Positions 1 to 6,500 of a DNA stretch of 6,911 bases are shown here, piece after piece. Under the pieces are notes generated by a model. That model worked only from the letters and a program-made list of their open reading frames with translations. It searched no databases and was not told the DNA's origin. The translations under genes were made by a program, and so were the position numbers. Source of the stretch: an uncultured Planctomycetaceae bacterium (lineage in GTDB: Bacteria > Planctomycetota > Planctomycetia > Planctomycetales > Planctomycetaceae). The stretch spans positions 1 through 6,911 of the forward strand of contig CAIUHT010000927.1 in assembly GCA_903898975.1 (NCBI GenBank). The letters are read 5' to 3'. How positions within the stretch are numbered: position 1 is the stretch's first letter; every line of letters starts with the position of its first letter.

Positions 1-1249
1 CTGGACCGGGCTGTTGGCGGCGATCTCAGTCCTGACATGGATGCTTTCGACCGATGAAACGCATCTATTGCTGGTTGGACGAAACTGGGTAGAGATCCCG
101 GGCTACCACTTTGCCTTCAAGCTTGTGTTCGATCGTCTCTCCGTTCCATTTGTGATCCTAAGCTTCCTGCTGTGTGGCACGATTGGTGCCTTTGCTGCCC
201 GCTATCTTCACCGCGAGCCGGGTTTTAACCGGTTCTTCGTGCTATTTTCTGTTTTCCTGCTCGGCATGATTGTGACATCATTGGCAGGCACAATCGAGAC
301 CCTGTTTGCTGGCTGGGAGCTGGTGGGACTGAGTTCCGCCCTGCTCGTGGCGTTCTACCATGAGCGACTTGGCCCGGTTACCAACGGACTCCATGTCTGG
401 ACTGTCTACAGGGTATCGGATGCGGCATTGTTACTGGCCTCTGTGGCACTGCACCACCTGACCGGTGAGGGGGACTTTGACCGGCTCTTTAAAAGCGAGG
501 GCAACTGGCCAGTTGGGATGCCTGCGTTGACGAGTGACTGGGCGACCATCGTCGGATTACTGCTGGTCATGGCGGCTGCGGGAAAGTCGGCATTGATCCC
601 CTTCTCGGGATGGTTGCCGCGCGCAATGGAAGGGCCAACACCATCAAGTGCCGTGTTTTACGGGGCCCTATCCGTACATCTGGGAGCCTACCTGTTACTC
701 CGGGTCAGCCCCTTGCTGGATGCCAGTCCACTGTTGTGTGTCGTGGTCGTGGCGCTCGGGCTGCTGACCTCCGCCCATGCGGTCATCGTTGGTCGGGTAC
801 AGACAGACATCAAGTCCGCACTCACCTACGCCTCAATGACACAGGTGGGCCTTATCGTCGCAGAGATCGGAATGGGATTCCGCTACCTTCCCCTCGCACA
901 CATCTTGGGCCATGCATGCTGGCGCACACTCCAGTTTCTACGGGCTCCGACATTCCTGCACGATCAGCGGATTATCGAGAACGCCACTTCGGCTAGCGGT
1001 AGCGACAGGCCCAAACTCTCCGGTCAGATTGACGCGTGGATCCCAGCCGACTGGCGGACACCAGCCTATCGAATCGCGTTGACTCGCGGACGCCTCGATA
1101 TCTGGTTGATTGCCACGTTCGTGGACCCGTTCCTGAAGCTATTCCGCCAATTTGATAGCTGGGAGAAGCAGCTCGCCGCCCGATTCGAAAAGTCGCAGCT
1201 GGAGGCCGATTCGAATCCGAACACGTCCAGCCGGAGTCCGTCGCAATGA
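1..1249 (+). CDS. NuoL-like proton-translocating membrane subunit, 5'-truncated by window edge
   Basis: Integral membrane protein of the NuoL/NuoM/NuoN/Mrp antiporter family (proton_antipo_M), expected to move protons or cations across the inner membrane. The frame is open to the window edge, so the TTG at 14 is probably internal; aligning the TM5 glutamate with E. coli NuoL Glu144 suggests about 40 residues are missing. Numbering from that TTG, visible family landmarks are the TM5 Trp-Glu (W101-E102), TM7 lysine K191 in AGKSALIPFSGWLP, GPTPSSA at 207-213, and DIKSALTYASMTQVG at 265-279. The next landmark, HAFFKALLFL in NuoL, reads HACWRTLQFL here, so its lysine is R304. After about residue 318 the remaining antiporter helices are absent; a polar linker leads to a terminal helix (RGRLDIWLIATFVDPFLKLF) resembling the NuoL tail. 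It overlaps the next gene by 4 bp. It could be a DabB-like subunit or another stand-alone antiporter module; a canonical complex I subunit is less likely. Confidence 0.85.
   Translation, partial: WTGLLAAISVLTWMLSTDETHLLLVGRNWVEIPGYHFAFKLVFDRLSVPFVILSFLLCGTIGAFAARYLHREPGFNRFFVLFSVFLLGMIVTSLAGTIETLFAGWELVGLSSALLVAFYHERLGPVTNGLHVWTVYRVSDAALLLASVALHHLTGEGDFDRLFKSEGNWPVGMPALTSDWATIVGLLLVMAAAGKSALIPFSGWLPRAMEGPTPSSAVFYGALSVHLGAYLLLRVSPLLDASPLLCVVVVALGLLTSAHAVIVGRVQTDIKSALTYASMTQVGLIVAEIGMGFRYLPLAHILGHACWRTLQFLRAPTFLHDQRIIENATSASGSDRPKLSGQIDAWIPADWRTPAYRIALTRGRLDIWLIATFVDPFLKLFRQFDSWEKQLAARFEKSQLEADSNPNTSSRSPSQ
1233..1236 (+). promoter_or_regulatory. Shine-Dalgarno for the NuoM-like gene
   Basis: GGAG lies 9 nt before the ATG at 1246, inside the end of the preceding gene. 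With the ATGA stop/start overlap at 1246-1249 it fixes the start and indicates translational coupling of the two membrane subunits. Confidence 0.6.
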
Positions 1250-2700
1250 ATACGACCTCCAGCTTGTTGGTGGCAATTCTGGCACCGCTCCTCGGGGCAG
1301 TGTTATCGGCCTGGATCCGTGACGCCTCTCGTGCCCGCAGAGTGGCCGTCTACTCGTCTGCTGTCTGCCTGGCGGCAGGCCTGGCCGCCTGGGGGGCCTT
1401 CGTATCGTCTGGAACAGACGCTCCTCCAGCGGGAACTCCGGGGTGGCCTGCGGCTTGGCTCTCTCTCGATCAACTGAGTGCTCCACTGCTGCCCCTCGCA
1501 GCGCTGCTCTGGGTGTTCACCAGCCTCGTGACGCCCCGCGGCAAGCTTCAACGATTCTCGTTCACGCATGCACTGCTTCTTGAGGCGTTGACTATGGCGA
1601 CCCTCGCCTGCAGGGAACCGTGGGGGGTGGTACTACTACTCATTGCAGGCGCCATGGTCCCTTTGTGCGAATTACGCTTTCGGCAGCAGTCATCACGCCT
1701 TTATGCGTGTCACATGGGACTGTTTTCACTTTTACTGGTTCTTGGGCAGTGGCTAGAGGACTACGAGGGACAGGCTCGCTTCACCCAATGGTGGGCGGCT
1801 TTGCCGCTTTTGGCGGCAGTCTTGATCCGTTGCGGCGTTATTCCCTTTCACCTTTGGGTTGGGCAATTGTTCGATACGGCGTCGTTTGGATTGGCGCTTC
1901 TTTTTGTGACTCCGATGCTGGGCGCCTATGCCTGCGTCCGGCTGGTGCTACCTATCGCTCCCGACTGGATGTTACGCGGCCTCGCGCTTTTGTCTGTTGC
2001 TACGGCACTCTACTGCGGTGGATTGGCCGTTGTGCAACGCGAAGGCCGTCGCTTCTTCAGCTGCCTGTTCCTGAGCCACTCGGCACTCGTCCTTGTCGGA
2101 CTCGAAATGGTGACCGAACTGGGATTGACCGGAGCACTGTGTCTCTGGCTTTCGGTGGGATTGTCGCTGGGCGCGTTCGCCCTCACGTTGCGTGCGGTCG
2201 AATCACGACGAGGACGGATAGATCTATCCCGCTTGGGCGGGCTTTACTCCAGCGCTCCGCTACTCGCCATCGCCTTCGCATTGACCGGCCTTGCGTGTGT
2301 CGGCTTTCCGGGAACAATTGGTTTTGTGGGGACAGAACTACTCTTCGATGGTGTGGTAGAGGCCTATCCGTTTTCGGGTGCGGCCGTCGTCGTCGCCTCG
2401 GCCCTCAATGGTGTGGCAATCATCCGCTCGTTCTTCCAGGTCTTTGCGGGCCCCGCCACAACCACCGCAGTCTCACTGCAGCTCCTGCCCAGGGAAAAAT
2501 GGGTTGTGCTTAGCCTGGCGACGCTTATCGTGCTTGGTGGAATCTTTCCGCAACCTGGCGTCAGATCACGCCACGACGCGGCACGCGACCTCCTGACGCA
2601 CCGAGACACCGCTTTAGTTGAGGAGCCACCCCACAGCCTGCAAAAGATGGACCACCACGAGGGAAACCATCCTCACGTCGAAGACAGTTCTGATCGTTAG
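1246..2700 (+). CDS. NuoM/NuoN-like membrane subunit, divergent, with His-rich tail
   Basis: A 484-residue polytopic membrane protein of the same antiporter family, about NuoM/NuoN length, with hydrophobic helices along most of residues 5-435. Family resemblance is clearest at LIRCGVIPFHLWVGQLFD (193-210), matching the NuoM TM7 region KMPVVPLHGWLPDA, at GFPGTIGFVGTELLFDG (353-369), matching the NuoM TM12 motif GxPGTGNFVGE, and at GGIFPQPGV (431-439), matching the GxYPQP end of NuoM. Key positions differ. The TM7 lysine is R195, the lysine expected soon after it is not seen in VTPMLGAYACVRL, and there is no Trp-Glu in the TM5 region (VVLLLIAGAMVPL). The TM12 glutamate E364 remains. The C-terminus is soluble and carries five histidines in KMDHHEGNHPH. 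It presumably pairs with the upstream NuoL-like protein in a membrane complex; what that complex couples to is unknown. I infer altered or lost proton pumping in this subunit. Confidence 0.85.
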   Translation: MNTTSSLLVAILAPLLGAVLSAWIRDASRARRVAVYSSAVCLAAGLAAWGAFVSSGTDAPPAGTPGWPAAWLSLDQLSAPLLPLAALLWVFTSLVTPRGKLQRFSFTHALLLEALTMATLACREPWGVVLLLIAGAMVPLCELRFRQQSSRLYACHMGLFSLLLVLGQWLEDYEGQARFTQWWAALPLLAAVLIRCGVIPFHLWVGQLFDTASFGLALLFVTPMLGAYACVRLVLPIAPDWMLRGLALLSVATALYCGGLAVVQREGRRFFSCLFLSHSALVLVGLEMVTELGLTGALCLWLSVGLSLGAFALTLRAVESRRGRIDLSRLGGLYSSAPLLAIAFALTGLACVGFPGTIGFVGTELLFDGVVEAYPFSGAAVVVASALNGVAIIRSFFQVFAGPATTTAVSLQLLPREKWVVLSLATLIVLGGIFPQPGVRSRHDAARDLLTHRDTALVEEPPHSLQKMDHHEGNHPHVEDSSDR

Positions 2701-2714
2701 CCTGCGCCCGCCCA

Positions 2715-2738
2715 GATTGCTGAGGGCTGACAGCAATC
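2715..2738 (+). terminator. Possible terminator hairpin after the antiporter-like genes
   Basis: GATTGCTG (2715-2722) and CAGCAATC (2731-2738) form a perfect 8-bp stem with an 8-nt loop, 14 nt past the stop codon at 2700. The following sequence CATTTGTATT is only moderately T-rich, so intrinsic termination is plausible but not certain. The left arm, extended by one base, could also pair with a second copy of the right arm at 2779-2787. Confidence 0.45.
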
Positions 2739-3030
2739 CATTTGTATTCGTGCACAGAATTCTGAAGACGGGTTGCAGCAGCAATCTCAGCGGCTATGAG
2801 CACGGCCCCCCTTGACACTTGGATTTTACCAGAACGGAATTGCCCTAATGATCAAGAGATCACGGTGTCGTCTGAACTTGTAGAGGCTACGTGTTCGCAC
2901 AACTTCTTAACGCTGAGCCGCGAGGGATCTAGTCTGCTCCCAATGACTTCTGAAGCGTTGAAACAGATTGATCGCGAAGCAGATCCGAAATCATCTCAGC
3001 AAAGCCGCGACCAATTTAAATCGAAGCAAC

Positions 3031-3055
3031 AATTGAATAGATCCCCAATTCAATT
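3031..3055. repeat. AT-rich inverted repeat
   Basis: AATTGAAT (3031-3038) and ATTCAATT (3048-3055) are perfect 8-bp inverted arms around a 9-nt spacer. A run of six T follows at about 3064-3069, but the arms are A/T-dominated and an unpaired stretch separates them from the T-run, so it is a weak terminator candidate. It may be incidental. Confidence 0.3.
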
Positions 3056-3243
3056 TGCGAGCTGCTTTTTTCGAACCGATTACTGAAGCGAACAAGGCAA
3101 AAACCACTGGACCTTCAATCGTTCATCTAAGACATGAATTCAATATGAACCATCAAATCGCCAAACTGCGAAGACCTCCGATTTCGAATAAATTTGGCCC
3201 CACAATCGCTCGAAGCATGGGCCACTTACATCCAAGCATTCAG

Positions 3244-3294
3244 AAAAAACAAACGGGGACAAACTCACTCTGTGAGACTTACGATCCCCGTTTG
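3244..3294 (-). terminator. Strong rho-independent terminator for the minus-strand unit
   Basis: Read on the minus strand, CAAACGGGGA (3294-3285) pairs perfectly over 10 bp with TCCCCGTTTG (3259-3250) and is followed at once by six T (3249-3244). The 25-nt loop holds an inner 5-bp hairpin, CTCAC-AGA-GTGAG (3276-3264). An outer pair, TTCAGAA (3239-3245) with TTCTGAA (3298-3304), could extend the structure. It lies about 43 nt beyond the stop of the 38-residue gene and gives that gene, and possibly the WD40 gene upstream of it, a defined 3' end. On the plus strand no T-run follows, so it is directional. Confidence 0.85.
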
Positions 3295-3337
3295 CAATTC
3301 TGAAAATCGTGGCACCGACTGACACAGCCGCAGACAG

Positions 3338-3454
3338 TCAACCGGATTTGCGACGACTGGCTTTCTTGTTCGCCTTCTTGATCACCTTCTTGGCCATCTT
3401 CTTCCCCGAGACCTTGGTATTACGGTTTGCGAGGTTGGCCTTGATCTTCGCCAT
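3338..3454 (-). CDS. 38-residue Lys-rich basic miniprotein with KKxx tetrads
   Basis: The protein begins MAKIKANLANRNTKVSG and continues with four consecutive tetrads, KKMA-KKVI-KKAN-KKAS (residues 18-33), ending RRKSG. It has 12 Lys and 3 Arg in 38 residues and no Asp or Glu, so it is extremely basic. The regular lysine pairs recall histone H1-type tails and small nucleic-acid-binding or ribosome-associated peptides, but I do not recognise a named family. The start is well supported: AAGGA lies 8 nt before the ATG. A strong terminator follows the stop by about 43 nt. It sits 99 bp downstream of the WD40 gene on the same strand, so co-transcription is possible; I saw no terminator or clear sigma-70 promoter in the gap. 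The frame is open back to the WD40 stop codon, but the Shine-Dalgarno favours the ATG. Nucleic acid or polyanion binding is inference from composition. Confidence 0.75.
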   Translation of the reverse strand: MAKIKANLANRNTKVSGKKMAKKVIKKANKKASRRKSG

Positions 3455-3462
3455 TCGTTGAG

Positions 3463-3467
3463 TCCTT
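3463..3467 (-). promoter_or_regulatory. Shine-Dalgarno of the 38-residue gene
   Basis: AAGGA on the minus strand, 8 nt before the ATG at 3454. This is the best ribosome binding site in the window and is what supports a real gene despite its small size. Confidence 0.75.
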
Positions 3468-3553
3468 AAAGCTTGTGAAACGAGGAACAGGGTGATACCG
3501 GCCAATCTCCCCAAGGTCGCCGAGCCGGTACAGGCGAGTAGTCGGTGGGGCGA

Positions 3554-6500
3554 TCACGACGCCTTGATCTTCCGGACCGGCGCTCGGCTTGCGGCGGGAG
3601 CTGCTCGCCCATCGGTCTTCTGACAGTCCGTCGTGTCGGAGCGCCAGATCACCACCGAGCCATCGTTTGCCCCGGCTGCCAATGACTTGCCGTCAAGCGA
3701 AACCGCAAGCGAGGTCACCGGCCTCGCAAGATCCCGCAGTGTCAGGACCTCACGGGCCAGCAGTCCGGAGGCTTCCACCTGGGGCTGTTCACCATTAGAT
3801 GGAGGATCCTGGAAAGCAGACTTCTCAATGATGCTCCACAATTTGACTGTGCTGTCCGAACTCCCGCTCGCCAACCGAAGGCCGGCGGACTTCGGAAATT
3901 CTGTCTCTCCCCAATGTTGAGGCAGGAACTCCAGGTCGTTGATGGACCCGGGATGTGCGGTCAGGTAATTCGTCCCTGCCAAGCGGGCGTCAGCGTTGTC
4001 GCCGGCGACCTCCGCAGTTTGGGAATTCGAAAGCACAGCAGGTGTCATTTTACCGGCCTTGTCGACTGACATCAGGTAGATCCGCCCCTGCTGCGTTCCC
4101 AGGGCCAACAATGAGCCGTCCTCGCTGAAATCCAGAGCCGTCAGCGGCGACGGATGAGGGTCGGACTGTGAGACCAGTTGCCCGTCAGGCCCCCACAAAT
4201 ACGCTCGCGCATCGGCCCCACAAGCTGCGATCCATCCGGAATTGCCCGGGGCAAGCGTCGCCCGCAGAATCGAGACGGCGGTGCCATCTGCATTCTTCAA
4301 AGGTGCAAAGCGTCGTACGATTTCACCAGTCTCGACGTTCCACAGCAGAATCTGGCCATCACTCCCTGCGGTCAGCAACTGCCGATCATCGATGAAGTTG
4401 GCGGAATTCACCGAGTCGGTATGACCAAGCTTGCCCTTTTCCTCATCCGACAGAGTTGTCGAGTCCTTTCGGCTGACGCCACGCAGCACCTTGCGATTCT
4501 GTCCCGTCGCAGCGTCCCAGACTCGGAGAGTTCCATCAGTCGTGGCTGTCACAATCCATTGATTGTCCGGAGAGAACTCCGCCGAATTGACGAGCCCCGA
4601 TCTTCCAAACCGTCGCGGTGCCACGCCCTCCTCCAACGCAAGCATCGTGACCTGCCGCCCCTCCAACGCGAGGAACCAATCACCGGCGGGTTTCACTACG
4701 ATGGAATTGACCCGGCGGTTGAATCGCGGGGCGGCTCCGAAGCCTGGCTGTTCCTGCTCCAGACGCAGGACGTGCAACCGATCGGATTCGGTCGGGACGA
4801 TTCGCGACAGGAGTTCAGCGATCAGCATCCGACCATTTGATCGATCGAATGCAATTCGAATCTCTGGGCTCCTGTCCCCCACCGGCTGAGATTCAAAAAG
4901 GACCTTGGGGGGGCCACTCAACTTCATATCAAAGGCTCGCAGCTTTCCGTCGCGACAAACGGTCAGCAGCTTGGTCCCATCGGCAACGGCCACCACATCG
5001 ATGACCGGAGCAGGATGCTCGAATCGCTGATCCAGCAACGGTCGCCCCGTCGTGAGGTCCCACAGGATGACTCGCTTGTCCTCACTCGCGGTTGCAAGAA
5101 GGCGGTCATCCAAGAACACCGCGGAGTTCACCCGGCGTGTATGTCCATTCGCGCCCAGATCAACCGCGGTCCAGTCCTCAACATTCCAACCATTCACAAT
5201 CCCGCGAACATCACACACGGCCATGAACTTTCCTGATGGGCTGAAAGCGACTGCGGAAACTTCGCCATCATGGCCCGGCAGAAATCGGATGGGAGTCGCC
5301 CCAAGAGTTGGCTCAGAAGGCAACGACGTTAGATCCCACACCTTGGCACCGAATGATTTGCCCTGCTGTTTGCCTGAGACCTGTTCCTGCCCCGAACCAG
5401 TCACCAAGAACTTCCCATCGGGGGAAATCGCCAGAGTTGGATTCCGGCCGGTATTGGAGAGCTGACACTTCTGGACACCCGACCGCACATCCCACAACCG
5501 AGTCGTGGTATCGAATGCTCCCGAGACCATCAGTAATCCATCGGGGGAGAAGACGGCGGCCGTCGCCAAAAAGTCGTGGCCCTCCTTCAGCTCCACCAGT
5601 CTTCGGCCACTACAGGTATCCCATGTGCGTGCCGAATGATCGCTGCTGGCTGTGACAAGGCGACGTCCATCCTTCGAAAACGCAATTCCCAAGACCGCCG
5701 AGTCATGGCCATCCAGGGGGGCCTGCGGCGACTCCTCGTAGTCGGCGGCGTAAGTCGATGGATCCCAGAGCCTGACCGTCTGATCAAAGCCAGCACTAAA
5801 GAATCTCGACGCCCCCTCAGCAGAGCCCCCACTGGCGAAAGCACAGCCCTGAACAGGCTGGCCATGCCCTCGGAAAGTCTGGGAAGGAACCCAAGCCCCG
5901 TTGCGACGCTCCCACAGAACAAGCAGGTTGTCCTGACCGGCTGACAACAGTTGACCGGCCGAGCCAAAACTCAGGCCGCGGATGGTATCGGAATGTCGTT
6001 CGAGTTCCTGGTACTTCGTGAACGGGTTCTTTTCGCCCCAGTTTGCCGGCAGATCATTCGACGCGGCGTCGAACACAAAAATGGAGTGATCCTCACCACC
6101 GCTGGCCAGCAGGTTGCTACCAGGAGCGAAGGCTAAGGACTGAATCGGGCGGCGATGGCCAAGAAAGAGTCGTGGTGATCCAGGGCGATCGCTGCCGCGC
6201 GGCACGTCCCAGATCTGCACGGTGCGATCGCGTCCAGCAGCAGCCACCAGCGGGCGATTTACGTCCGACGATGCAGCCACAACCTCGACCTTGCCAAACA
6301 GTTTTCCCAGTCGCCGCGGCTCGCCCGCCTCCAGCGACCACAAAGTGACGGTCCCATCGAGAGAGCCAGTGACGAACTGCCTCGAGTCGGCAGTGAACGC
6401 GATGGCGGTGACAGGACTCTTGGAGAGCGTTTCGCCGACGGCAATCTGGCGCTTCAATTGAGCACCGCCTTGCGGATCCCACAAGCAAACTGTGGGCTGA

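Larger units (their letters stand above)
2701..3337. other. Intergenic region between convergent units, no supported gene
   Basis: About 640 bp between the plus-strand antiporter pair and the minus-strand genes. Three lines counted by eye (2821-2880, 3001-3060, 3121-3180) have 38-45% GC, against about 68% in a counted line of the adjacent gene. Open frames here (for example 2796-3086 and 3055-3303, plus strand) lack Shine-Dalgarno sequences, have mixed composition and resemble no family I know. The region holds a possible plus-strand terminator (2715-2738), an AT-rich hairpin (3031-3055) and a strong minus-strand terminator (3244-3294). I see no tRNA, rRNA or mobile element ends. Confidence 0.7.

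Noticed and set aside
1620..2513. 297-codon plus-strand open frame inside the NuoM-like gene
   Set aside because: It is an out-of-frame shadow: Arg/Cys/Gly-rich with no membrane helices or family resemblance, while the overlapping frame has clear antiporter motifs.
2812..2817. TTGACA, a perfect -35 box
   Set aside because: At 16-18 nt spacing the next hexamers (ACGGAA, CGGAAT, GGAATT) are poor -10 matches, and no supported plus-strand gene follows.
2796..3086. 96-codon plus-strand open frame in the intergenic region
   Set aside because: There is no ribosome binding site before the ATG, the composition is mixed and low in GC unlike the neighbouring genes, and no motif is visible. It could only be rescued by conservation.
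3121..3150. GTTCAT ... ATGAAC 6-bp inverted repeat
   Set aside because: It is short and AT-rich with an 18-nt spacer, expected by chance in this composition.
3055..3303. 82-codon plus-strand open frame running into the terminator
   Set aside because: It overlaps a strong minus-strand terminator, whose arms would have to be coding, and has no Shine-Dalgarno or recognisable domain.
4178..4840. 220-codon plus-strand open frame antisense to the WD40 gene
   Set aside because: It is opposite to well-formed WD40 blades, has no recognisable domain and no Shine-Dalgarno, and arises from codon bias on the other strand.
4834..4851. 18-nt near-palindrome CATTTGATCGATCGAATG
   Set aside because: It lies inside the WD40 coding sequence, occurs once, and is explained by codons; no operator context is present.
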